A stretch of 9,570 nt of DNA from Bacteroidales bacterium. Its GTDB lineage: Bacteria; Bacteroidota; Bacteroidia; Bacteroidales; JAAUTT01. The notes beneath the pieces were generated by a model. It did no database searches. It was given only the letters and a program-made list of their open reading frames with translations, and was not told the origin of the DNA. How positions within the stretch are numbered: position 1 is the stretch's first letter; each line of letters begins with the position of its first letter. Made by a program: the position numbers and the translations under genes. The stretch covers positions 1 to 9,570 of the forward strand of contig JAAUTT010000105.1 in NCBI GenBank assembly GCA_012031335.1, written 5' to 3'. Below are positions 1 through 8,645 of the stretch, in pieces.

Positions 1-1984
1 GGACACGGGAGCAACCACTTGCGAGCCTTACTGGTGCGCGTGATGCAGTTCGTGCTTTGAAAGCCAAAAATTTGGCCAAAGAACCCATAAACATCATTGT
101 GATGGACGGCACTTATTATATGTCGGAACCCTTGCTTTTAAATGATTTTGATTCATCCGACCCGTCATTGCAAATTACTTTTAAAGCCGAAGAGGGTGCT
201 AAACCCGTTTTTATAGGCGGAAAAGAGATAACCGGCTGGACCAAGGTGAATGAACACCTCTGGAGGACCAATATCAAGGAAGTGCAACTGTATGGCTGGA
301 AATTCGAACAGCTTTATATCAACGGCAAGAGAGCCACAAGGGCAAAATCGCCCAACAAAGGTTTTTATTTCCTGAAGCATGTAAGGGAAACTGTTATGGA
401 TAAGGGAAAAGGTCGGGTCGCCAACCTGGCAGTTCAGCGCCTGGGGCTTTTTCCGGAAGATGCAAAATGCCTCAATAATTTTACCAAAGATGATTTTAAC
501 GATGCTGTAATTACCCTGTACCATAAATGGGACAACACCCGTAAACGCATTTCGAATTACGATAAAGACAGTACCGCTGTTTTTACCACGGGCGGCGGCA
601 TGAAGCCCTGGAATTCGCTCGACCAGCAAACCCGGTATACCATCGAAAATTATCGTGCTGCCCTGGATACCGCCGGTGAGTGGTTTCTCGAAAGTAACGG
701 CGACTTGTTTTACATGCCTTTACCAGGCGAAACTCCCGAAACGGTTGAGGCTTTTGCTCCAACATTGGGTAATTTTATAATCATTGAAGGAAGTGAGAAA
801 AAACCTATGGAAAATATTCGCTTCGAAAACCTCAGTTTTAAAGTGGCAGGTTACCGGATGCCTCTTTGGGGTAATGAAGCTGCCCAGGCGGCCGCTCCCA
901 TTGTAGCTGTGGTAATGGCCGATTATGCCCAAAATATAGAATTTAACGGATGCGAAATTGCCCATACCGGCAGCAATGCCATCTGGTTTCGGAAAGCCTG
1001 CTCCAACTGTACAATTAAAACCTGCTATTTTCATGATTTGGGTGCCGGAGGGGTTAAAATTGGCGATATTGCCATTCCATCCGACGAAAAAGATCTCACT
1101 AAATTTATTACGGTGGATAATAACATCATCCAAGATGGTGGTTATGTTTTCCCCTGTGCCGTAGGAGTTACCATATTCCAGTCGTCCGACAATACCATTA
1201 CCCACAACGAAATTGCCAATTTCCGTTATTCGGGAGTTTCAGTGGGTTGGGTCTGGGGCTATTCGTACAGTCCTTCGAAACGAAATAAAATTGAATTTAA
1301 CCACATTCACCACCTGGGTTGGGGTGAACTATGTGATATGGGAGGCGTTTACTGTCTTGGCGAAGCACAGGGAACCACAGTAAACAACAATGTGATTCAC
1401 CATGTTTTCTCGTTCGACTATGGCGGCTGGGGCTTGTACACCGACGAAGGCTCCACCGGAGTGGTAATGGAAAACAACCTGGTATATGCCTGCAAGAATT
1501 CAGGTTTTCACCAGCATTACGGCAAAGAGAATTTTATCCGTAACAATATTTTTGCAGCCAATATCAAAGGCCAGCTTCAGGCAACCAGAGTAGAGCCGCA
1601 CCTGTCGTTTACATTCACAAACAACATTGTTTGGTTCAATTCCGGAGATCTCACCGTTAACAACTGGCCAAAATCAATATCAATTCCGATAAAAACTGCT
1701 ATTGGGATACCCGATCCAAGGACCTGAAATTTGGTAAAATCAACCTCAATGAATGGCAGAAAAGTGGCAAAGATGTTCATTCCATCATCGCCGATCCGGG
1801 ATTCATCAATCCGGCCGCATTCGACTTTCGGTTTAAAAAAGCATCTTTGCTAAAAAAGATTGGCTTTGTACCTTTCGATTATTCCAAGGCGGGTGTTTAC
1901 GGAAATGTTGATTGGATGAATATGGCCCGTTTCGATGAAAATATTGCCCGCCAGTACGATGAAGCTGTAGCTAAAATCAAATAA
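1..1984 (+). CDS. Right-handed parallel beta-helix protein, probable secreted glycoside hydrolase (5' partial, one frameshift)
   Basis: The frame is open from base 3 to the left edge, so the N-terminus and any signal peptide lie outside; TTG at 57 is internal. Just before it reads [10 protein letters not shown], the ARDAVR helix typical of the N-terminal part of these secreted beta-helix proteins. A beta-sandwich-like section follows ([20 protein letters not shown]), then Asn-rich coils ([20 protein letters not shown]) and the conserved [12 protein letters not shown] and [17 protein letters not shown] segments. The frame stops at 1727, but the typical C-terminal tail ([14 protein letters not shown] ... 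GFVPFDY ... VDWMNM) continues in the -1 frame to TAA at 1982-1984. Adding one A to the A4 run at 1670-1673 gives NNWPKINI and about 660 visible residues. The family acts on polysaccharides; GH141- or GH110-like activity is possible, but I cannot assign a subfamily or substrate. Gene 2 starts 1 nt after the stop, so they are probably co-transcribed. Confidence 0.85.
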
Positions 1985-1985
1985 A

Positions 1986-2905
1986 ATGAAAGCTCTTTTT
2001 ATTTCATTACTAATTCTGGCAAATGGTATTTGCCACAGTTTCGCTCAAGTTGAAAAAATAAACTTCAGGAACTGGGAAAACTGCTATCGCCTCAAAATGA
2101 GAAATGCGAAGTGATCATCAATGCCTCTGCCGGAGGAAAAGTGATCTGGTATGCCCTGAACGGTAAAAACGTGATTTACGAAAATCTTCAGCAGAATGGG
2201 AAATTGCTGAAAGACTGGCAACAAAGCTCTTTCGATCCCGATGGCGGTCGTTTCGACTACGGCCCTGAAAGGGTAACGCAACCTATACATACGCTCACTT
2301 GGATGGGATCCTGGAATGCAGAAATTGTGGACAATAACACCATAAAACTGACATCGGAGCCTGATATAAAACTTGGACTGAAATCGACCAGGGAGTTTTG
2401 CCTTCATCCCGATTCAGCTAAGCTTACCATAAAATTATTGGCCACCAATGTTTCCGAAAAAACCCTCGTACGTCATTTCTGGAGCCGCACCCTTGTGAAA
2501 CCTGGAGGAGAACTTTTTTTACCTCTGAACTATAAAACCACTGTTGATAAGGGCTGGAGAAGATTTCTCTGGAACCCCGACAGGATGGACAGCATACCGC
2601 AACCCGATGAAAGAATGAAAATTGAATACGGAAAGTTGATGTTTCAGGCAGTTGGTTCCACTATCAAAGCGGGAACCTATGCCATGGATGGCTGGATGGG
2701 CTATCGGATTGACGGGATGATATTCAAAAAAACCTTTCCTACCTATCCTTCCGGTGATTATTCGGGGAGCGAACACCTTACCACCATTTTTTATAGCAAT
2801 GGCAAATTTATCGAACTGGAACCTTGCAGCCCCACTTACAACCTAAAACCAGGACAAACCATTTGGTTTACCGAAAAATGGGAGTTGACAGAGGAATTAC
2901 CCTGA
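1986..2905 (+). CDS. Secreted galactose-mutarotase-like (DUF4380-like) protein (one frameshift)
   Basis: ATG at 1986 opens a clear signal peptide (MKALFISLLILANG, then a likely cleavage after HSFAQ). That frame runs into TGA at 2112-2114, while the rest of the protein is read in the -1 frame to TGA at 2903-2905. One extra A in the A6 run at 2053-2058 joins them as VEKNKLQELGKLLSPQNEKC, giving 306 residues. The mature part is beta-rich: a motif like those opening aldose-epimerase folds (ASAGGKVIWYALNGKNVIYE), an aromatic/Gly strip (FDPDGGRFDYGPE), then strands ending IWFTEKWEL. This resembles DUF4380-type members of the galactose-mutarotase superfamily, which occur in carbohydrate-utilisation loci; the family call is from pattern memory only. 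No catalytic residue can be assigned and the role could be sugar binding. The 1-nt gap after the upstream stop suggests translational coupling. Stand-alone translation from GTG at 2111 would lack the signal peptide, so I reject that start. Confidence 0.7.
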
Positions 2906-2926
2906 ACAGAATTACAAACATTTATT

Positions 2927-2934
2927 TACTTTTG
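2927..2934 (+). promoter_or_regulatory. Possible Bacteroidota -7 promoter box (TACTTTTG)
   Basis: TACTTTTG matches the TAnnTTTG -7 consensus of the Bacteroidota primary sigma factor and lies in the 61-nt gap before the ATG at 2967, a sensible distance for a short leader. No clear -33 TTTG is present about 20 nt upstream, so this is a weak call. It would give the SUMF1-like gene a transcript separate from the two genes before it. Confidence 0.3.
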
Positions 2935-2966
2935 ATGAGCATTCATCAACCGGTAACCTTAACATT

Positions 2967-3889
2967 ATGTGCAAACCGATTTTTCAGGCAGTTTTCATAT
3001 GTTCCCTCTTAGCCCTTTTTTCATGTTCCGGTAACCCTGAAGCCAATAACCAGGACAGCAGCAAGGTACAGGATACTGTGCAGGTTTCCGGCCCAAAAGA
3101 ACTGCCTGCTGCCGAAATGATTTCCTTTCCCGGTGGAACGTTCAGCATGGGCTCGAACGATGGGCTTCCACAGGAAAAACCTGCTCATCAGGTAACGGTC
3201 AAACCTTTCCGAATTGATAAACACCCTGTTACTGTTAAAGAGTTCAGAAAGTTTGTGAAAGCAACCGGTTATAAAACTGATGCTGACAATTTCGGTAATT
3301 CTGGAGTTTTCAGCTTCGAAACATATGGCTGGGAACTGAAAAACGGTGTAAACTGGGAGTACCCCTTGGGAAGAACCAATCCTGTTGCCGAAGATAATCA
3401 CCTGTTACGCATGTTAGCTGGAGAGATGCCGAAGCTTACGCCCGCTGGGCCGGAAAGCGCCTGCCAACCGAAGCCGAATGGGAATATGCAGCTCGCTGCG
3501 GTGGAAAAGCCAATTTAAAATACAGTTGGGGTAACGAGCTGATTGTAAACGGAAAATATAAAGCAAACGTTTGGCAGGGCAGCGACTTGTCGGCGCCTCA
3601 GGGTGCCGATGGTTTTAAGTTTACATCGCCGGTGGGCTTTTTGGGGGAAAATGCGTGCGGACTTACCGATATGGGCGGAAATGTTTGGAATTGGTGCTCC
3701 GACCAGTTTTTACCATATCCGGGCAATACCACTCCTTCGAATAACGACCACGAACTCCGGGTGATCCGCGGGGGCTCTTTCTTTTTTGATGATTATGGTG
3801 ATAAAAGTTACACAGTGTCATTCCGTGGTTCAAATACCCGCGAAACATCCCTGTTTAATTTGGGATTCAGATGTGCTGCCGAAAATTAA
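2967..3889 (+). CDS. Lipoprotein with SUMF1/formylglycine-generating-enzyme-like domain, catalytic cysteines absent (one frameshift)
   Basis: ATG at 2967 starts a lipoprotein signal ([20 protein letters not shown]), with lipobox LFSC followed by SGNPEANN, so the product is probably membrane-anchored outside the cytoplasm. The domain opens with [13 protein letters not shown], then [20 protein letters not shown], the usual FGE/SUMF1 N-terminal strand and helix. The frame breaks at 3401-3402: CC should be CCC, restoring [20 protein letters not shown] and [14 protein letters not shown]. The second half has [15 protein letters not shown] and RVIRGGSF, ending GFRCAAEN, for 307 residues. Genuine bacterial FGE carries a Cys pair just after RGGSW (RGGSWxCxxxYC). 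Here residues 268-285 read [18 protein letters not shown] with no cysteine, so oxidation of a sulfatase Cys is unlikely. The fold is also used by EgtB/PvdO-type and uncharacterised secreted proteins; the true role is unknown, though the neighbours suggest a link to glycan handling. Confidence 0.85.
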
Positions 3890-3943
3890 AACTGAGGTCA
3901 ATCAGAAAATAATTTAAAAAGATACTATCTAAAAGCAAAAACT

Positions 3944-6480
3944 ATGATCCGGTTTCTACTACTTTCCATTTTTATATTCAGCGGAATAACAACATTCTCC
4001 CAGGTTACCTTCCGTGAAAATATCCTTAGCATGGAAAATGAACTCATGCTTCAAAAAATAAGTTTTCAGAAAGGCTCTATTAAACTCATGTCCATTTTCT
4101 CGAAAACTAAAAACACCGAACTACTCGCAGGTCAGTCATCACCCTGGTTTGAATTTGTAGTTAACGGACAGCTAATCACCTCCGACCAGCCAGTCTGGAA
4201 ATTCGTAAGCTTTTCAACACGCAAAATGAATAATGGCGGAACCGAAGCCATTGTAACTGTTCAAAATACAAAAAATGCAAAAGGCCTTCAGGTTGAAATA
4301 CTTCGGCAAATTTTCCCCAATTCTGCTCTGATCCGCGAAAAACTTACGCTGAAAAACCTGGGGAAAGCTCCGCTGGCATTGAAAAAACTCAATGGGAAGC
4401 TTCATTTTATATTTCCACGTTATTCACTCAGGGAAACCGGAAACATCCATACGCTTACTGAAACACGCATCGCTACCTTCAATAAAGAAGTGGTCGAGAA
4501 TTACAACCCCGCTTTAACATGGGATGACCGCACCCACGATTTTAACCTGGCTCATTGCCACATGTTTCACCCCGATATCATGAAAAAAGACTTACCGCTA
4601 ATTCCGGATTTTCAGTAAAAGGTCCTTTCATAACCTATCAAACCCCCTCCTACTCCTGGCTTATGGCTTACGAGCATGCCTCGCAGGATAAAAACTACGG
4701 CAGCGAATTTGGCAATGCCGTTAAAAAAACTTCGGTAGCAGGCATTGATGCCGATCAGGGCGTTACAGGAGCATCGGGCATTGTGGAAAAGGAAGATGAT
4801 TTTTGGTTTCTTTCCCTTTCGGGTGAAAGAAAAAACAATGCTTCCGACCTGTTCGTGGAAATCAGAAAAGGCGGCTACCTCGATGGCGAAGCGATTACAA
4901 CAACCAAGCCCTACGAAACCGTTTGGGCAGCTTCGGCATTCTTTTTTCAGCCCGAAGAAGAAAAGGCAATAGTTCACAATTATTTGTGGAATCAGATTAC
5001 AGAAAACCGTGCTTCACGCAAAAGTCATTTCTACTACAACACCTGGGGCATGCAGCGCGATGCCAATAACAAAACCGGCTTGCGCGATATTTTTACTGAA
5101 ACCCGTATTCTGGAAGAAATTCGCTACGCAGCGGAGCTCAATGTCGATTTATTTGTACTTGATGACGGCTGGGAAGAAACTATGGGCGTCTGGCGACCTC
5201 ATTCCAAAAGGCTTCCCAACGGATTGTCCCCGCTTGTAACCGAGATGAAAAACCGAAATATCATTCCCGGCATCTGGCTTTCGCCAATGGGAGTAGATTC
5301 ATTGGCCGAAAGGTTTAAAAGTCATCCTGAATGGGTGCTGAGAGATGTGCATGGCAAACCCATTCGTGCACAGTGGGGTTTTCCGGCTTTCGACTTTGTA
5401 AGCGGTTTTTACGATTTATTCGTGGCCGACTGCAAAAAGCTTGTCGATGATGGGATCCGCTTTTTTAAATGGGATGCTATCAACACTTTTAACAGTACCC
5501 TCCCCAATCTGCACCATGGAAGCAGTGCTTATTCCAAAGAAGAAATCCGCGACCGTTATGGATATTTGCTGCCTTTTTATGTAACCCGTGCCATGAAGGA
5601 ACTGAGAGAATACAATCCGGAGGTGGTGGTTGAAATTGACCTGACCGAAAAAGAACGGTGTGTGATTGGTTTAATGCCTTTGCAGGAAGGGAAGTTGTTC
5701 TGGATGAATAATGGCGCATCGGCGTATAACGATTACAGCACCCTTCGCACCAAATCCATGCGCACAGTGATTAACGAATACGCCGGAATTATTCCAACAG
5801 AGCTGTTTACCCAGGCAGTTTATCCGCATCATGTACGACCCTTCGATGCCCAGCGGTACCATGTAAATACCACCCTGGTTGCAGGTCGCGGTTTTTGGGG
5901 AAATCTCCAGTCCATGTCACATCCTCAACGCCTCAGGGCAGGCGAAATGCTTGCGAAGAGTAAACGGGTGCTTCCTTATATCACTGCATTGCCAATGGAA
6001 GTAAAGGGAAAAATCGGCTCTTCTCCCGAAATCTACACCCATGTAAATCGCGAAAAAGGAGCCGGACAGGTAATTGCGTTCAGCGGATCGGCCATCAATT
6101 ATACGCACACTGTTGAACTTAATACCGATAGTTGTCTGGCGGTTTTAAACCACGCCTATAAATTCAACCGCAATACGCTCGAAATTCCATTTCAGTTTAC
6201 TACACCCGATGCTTCGCGCGAAGCTTTTATTATTCCGAATCATGGCAGAAATATCAGCATAATTGAGTCTTCCGCCTGGCTGAGAAATGTATCTCTGAAC
6301 GGAAATTCACTCGAGATTGAAGCTGGGGTAGATGGTGAATCGGTGATAGTATTCCCCATTGAGACAGGAGAATTTAAAATAAATATCCCAACTTCCGAAT
6401 ATCAGTTGAAAACAGAAAACAACCGGAAATATGTGGTGTTAAAATTGGCCGCAGGAAAGAAGGTTATTGTAAGTTGGTGA
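3944..6480 (+). CDS. Secreted GH36-type alpha-galactosidase (melibiase), atypical active site (one frameshift)
   Basis: Probable hydrolase releasing alpha-linked galactose from oligo- or polysaccharides in the periplasm or outside the cell. ATG at 3944 gives a signal peptide ending ITTFSQ. The frame stops at 4616-4618; adding one A to the A6 run at 4583-4588 joins HPDIMKK to RLTANSGFSVKGPF and restores 845 residues, close to the large GH36 layout: N-terminal beta-sandwich (about 25-350), TIM barrel (about 360-700), C-terminal beta-sandwich. Barrel landmarks are FYYNTWGMQ, LFVLDDGWE (D407/D408), GIWLSPMGV and FFKWDAIN, whose Asp (codon 5473-5475, residue 511) fits the GH36 nucleophile. The usual CSGGGGRFD acid/base segment is replaced by VEIDLTEKERCVIG; D566 is the likely equivalent but is not proven. 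A related specificity for another alpha-linked sugar is therefore possible. Spacing from the SUMF1-like gene is 54 nt, same strand. Confidence 0.88.
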
Positions 6481-6545
6481 TAGGGACTACTGAATTTTAA
6501 TTTGAACCTTTCTCTTTAATATTCTAATATTTAATTATTTATGCT

Positions 6546-6553
6546 TATTTTTG
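6546..6553 (+). promoter_or_regulatory. Probable Bacteroidota -7 promoter box (TATTTTTG) for the AbiEii-type module
   Basis: TATTTTTG is an exact TAnnTTTG match 15 nt before the ATG at 6569, in a very AT-rich 88-nt gap after the GH36 gene. No good -33 TTTG lies at the usual spacing (one at 6501-6504 is too far). The short leader and lack of a strong Shine-Dalgarno fit Bacteroidota. It suggests the two-gene module has its own transcription. Confidence 0.4.
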
Positions 6554-6568
6554 TAAAAATTATCATTA

Positions 6569-6853
6569 ATGAATATTAGCTTAAATAATAAGACTGTCAC
6601 ATTGAGGGACAATCTTTTTTGGGATATTCCGAAAGATAAAATTGATCCCTTGAAGAATGCTCCTCTTATAGTTGAGAGGGTGCTGACCCGGGGTGACAAA
6701 AATGAATTTGCTGATGTCGTTAATTTTTACGGTGAGAATTTTTTTATCAATATCGCCATGAAATTAAAAACCCTCGACAGAAAAACTGTAAATTTTTTAT
6801 CAGCCGTTTTCCGGATTAAAAAGGAAAGTTTTACATGCTACAACAACAGATAG
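6569..6853 (+). CDS. Small DUF6922-like protein, probable antitoxin partner of the AbiEii-type gene
   Basis: A 94-residue acidic/basic-mixed protein without signal peptide or membrane segment. It reads LFWDIPKDKIDPLKNAPLIV, then ERVLTRGDKNEFADVVNFYG, and ends with KTLDRKTVNFLSAVFRIKKE SFTCY. The order W-D-(x)-D, 'ERVL.RG', 'FYG' and 'FLSAVF.I..E.F.CY' is what I recall for DUF6922 proteins, which are typically encoded directly before nucleotidyltransferase AbiEii/AbiGii-family genes. The 3' end overlaps the next gene by 19 nt (6835-6853), so the two are translationally coupled. By position it would neutralise or regulate the nucleotidyltransferase, but it is not the classical AbiEi winged-helix antitoxin and I see no obvious DNA-binding motif. 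Base composition is more AT-rich than the flanking carbohydrate genes, consistent with a mobile defence or toxin-antitoxin module. No frameshift is seen here. Confidence 0.7.
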   Translation: MNISLNNKTVTLRDNLFWDIPKDKIDPLKNAPLIVERVLTRGDKNEFADVVNFYGENFFINIAMKLKTLDRKTVNFLSAVFRIKKESFTCYNNR

Positions 6854-7479
6854 TAGATCCTTCTACTTTTGAATTAATTCAGCGTTTACAAGAAAAGGAG
6901 TATTTGAGGGATTTTCTCCTGGTTGGAGGTACAGCATTAGCGCTGCAAATCGGACATCGTAAATCGGTTGACATCGACCTGTTTACGACTCAGGATTTTG
7001 ACTCTAACGTATTAATAGAGCGGTTGGAAAGTGATTTTCCATTCTATATGGATAGTCAAGGCCATAATACTGCTACCGGATCAATAAAAGGTGTTAAAAT
7101 TGATCTGATGGCTCATAAATACCCGTTATTAGCAGAACCAATCACAGATCAGGAAATAAGGTTAGCTCCCTTGCCGGATATTGCCGCAATGAAATTAAAT
7201 GCAATTTCAGGAAATGGAACAAGGGTAAAAGACTTTATAGATGTATATTTTCTGTTAACCATTTACTCTGTCGCCGATATGATTCGTGCATATGAGCAAA
7301 AATACTCAACCCGAAGTTCGTATCATGCCTTAAAGAGTCTCAATTATTTTGATGAAGTGAGATTAGATGACTGGCCCGATATGATGGGTAATAAACTTAC
7401 CTGGAAAACCGTGAAGACAAAAATCGAAAAAGAAGTAGTTAAATATTCAAGATCGTTATTACACAAGAAAAGCGAATAA
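6835..7479 (+). CDS. AbiEii/AbiGii-type nucleotidyltransferase (putative toxin)
   Basis: A cytoplasmic 214-residue protein of the AbiEii/AbiGii toxin nucleotidyltransferase family (DNA polymerase beta-like fold). The signature is complete: glycine motif VGGTALALQIGHRKSVDIDL at residues 30-49 with G31-G32-T33 and metal ligands D46 and D48, a third carboxylate D90 in VKIDLMAH, then LAPLPDIAAMKLNAISG (K120) and VKDFIDVYFLL (132-138 core), matching the later family motifs. Family members act as GTP-/NTP-dependent nucleotidyltransferase toxins, some modifying tRNA; the substrate here is unknown. It is shorter than the near-300-residue streptococcal AbiEii, mainly in the C-terminal helical part. 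ATG at 6835 lies inside the upstream gene, with AAGGAAAG as a modest ribosome site about 6 nt before it. The pair could act as an abortive-infection or maintenance module; biological activity is inferred from family and arrangement. Confidence 0.85.
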   Translation: MLQQQIVDPSTFELIQRLQEKEYLRDFLLVGGTALALQIGHRKSVDIDLFTTQDFDSNVLIERLESDFPFYMDSQGHNTATGSIKGVKIDLMAHKYPLLAEPITDQEIRLAPLPDIAAMKLNAISGNGTRVKDFIDVYFLLTIYSVADMIRAYEQKYSTRSSYHALKSLNYFDEVRLDDWPDMMGNKLTWKTVKTKIEKEVVKYSRSLLHKKSE

Positions 7480-7487
7480 CACATAAA

Positions 7488-7521
7488 AAAACCTCCGATT
7501 CCACTGGAAACCGGAGGTTTT
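7488..7521. terminator. Bidirectional intrinsic terminator between convergent genes
   Basis: AAAACCTCCG (7488-7497) pairs perfectly with CGGAGGTTTT (7512-7521); inside the 14-nt loop TTCC (7499-7502) can also pair with GGAA (7506-7509). An A run before the stem and a T run at its end give U tracts in both directions, longer on the minus strand. It lies 8 nt after the nucleotidyltransferase stop and 20 nt beyond the leuB stop, so it can end both transcripts. Confidence 0.9.
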
Positions 7522-7541
7522 CACTTTATTTCAGGTTTAGA

Positions 7542-8605
7542 TTACAGGCTATTTGCAATCAAATCGCCTACTTCCTTCGTGCCCATGCCCATTTGTCCGG
7601 CATTCAGGCTCTTGATTTTCTTGGTACCTAATGCATCGCTTACAGCTTTTTCAATCGCTTTGGCAGCTTCGGCTTCACCTAATGTTTCGAGCATTAAACC
7701 ACCGGCGCAGATTGCGGCAAGCGGATTTATCACATTCTGTCCTGTATACTTCGGAGCAGAACCACCCATTGGCTCAAACATCGAAACGCCTTGTGGATTG
7801 ATATTTCCACCGGCAGCAATACCCAAACCACCCTGGATCATGGCAGCTAAGTCGTTATGATGTCGCCAAAGAGGTTTTCGGTAACGATTACATCATAAAA
7901 CTCTGGCGATTTCACGAACCACATGGTAGCGGCATCAACATGGTTGTAATCCTGTTTGATATCCGGAAAATCCTTGTTTCCAACTTCCTTGTGCGTACGC
8001 ACCCAGAGGTCGCCTGCATAAGTTAACACATTGTTTTTGTGAACAAGAGTCAGTTGTTTTCTCTTGTTGCGTTTACGGGTATATTCGTAGGCATAGCGGA
8101 TACAACGTTCCACTACCGGACGTGAATACACCATTACCTGGGTGGCAACTTCGTTGGGTGTTCCAACCTGAACAGCGCCACCAACACCTGTGTAAATACC
8201 GCCAGTATTTTCGCGGATAACAACAAAGTCGATATCTTCAGGACCTTTGTCTTTTAAAGGGGTTTCAACACCAGGAAAAAGTTTCACCGGACGAAGGTTA
8301 ATGTACTGATCCAATGCAAAACGCATCTTTAGTAGAATTCCAACTTCCAGGATACCCGGTTTAACTTCGGGATGACCAATGGCACCTAAAAATATCGAGT
8401 CGAATTTTTTAACTTCTTCAATAGCCGACTCAGGTAAAGTTTCGCCGGTACGTTTGTAACGTTCGCCACCAAAATCGAAATTCTGGTAATTCATTTTAAA
8501 CCCAAACTTAGAGGCTGCGGCATTGATAACTTTCAACCCTTCGTTTAAAACTTCCGGCCCTGTACCGTCGCCAGGAATCAAGGCAATGTTGTACGATTTG
8601 CTCAT
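7542..8605 (-). CDS. leuB: 3-isopropylmalate dehydrogenase (one frameshift)
   Basis: Oxidative decarboxylation of (2R,3S)-3-isopropylmalate in leucine biosynthesis, cytoplasmic. ATG at 8603-8605 begins MSKSYNIALIPGDGTGPEV. Family marks in order: GILEVGILLKMRFALDQYIN then LRPVKL (substrate loop), VVIRENTGGIYTG, LTLVHKNNVLTYAGDLW with the catalytic Lys, NHVDAATMW and NLFGDIITD (metal Asp residues). The frame breaks at 7854: the minus strand reads ATA ACG ACT TAG where one more C gives ATA ACC GAC TTA (I-T-D-L), restoring D252 and a normal 354-residue enzyme. The C-terminal part has FEPMGGSAPKYTGQNVINPL. The Lys-Tyr at 286-287 replaces the Asp-Ile of classical NAD-dependent LeuB and resembles the NADP motif of isocitrate dehydrogenase. 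A tartrate/isocitrate-type relative is possible, but the substrate loop and the leuA-type gene upstream favour LeuB. Confidence 0.9.
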
Positions 8606-8645
8606 TGTAATGATGTGATTATTGTGAATTGATTATTAATTTTTA

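Noticed and set aside
57..59. TTG at 57 as start of the beta-helix gene
   Set aside because: The same frame is open to the left edge and encodes the conserved ARDAVR motif upstream of it.
720..1205. Minus-strand 161-residue open frame inside the beta-helix gene
   Set aside because: It is antisense to conserved coding sequence and shows no recognisable motif; the same applies to other long antisense frames over the GH36 and leuB genes.
2885..2890. TTGACA as a -35 box for the SUMF1-like gene
   Set aside because: It lies in coding sequence and is 36 nt from the TACTTTTG box, too far for a promoter pair; Bacteroidota do not use that consensus.
2967..3889. True formylglycine-generating enzyme for sulfatase activation
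   Set aside because: The catalytic cysteine pair is absent, it is a lipoprotein, and no sulfatase gene is in the window.
4575..4600. Programmed -1 ribosomal frameshifting at the A6 runs (4583-4588 and 2053-2058)
   Set aside because: A -1 slip on these runs would give the right products, but equal defects at non-slippery sites (3401, 7854) in unrelated families, and no stimulatory stem I could recognise, make a common error process more likely.
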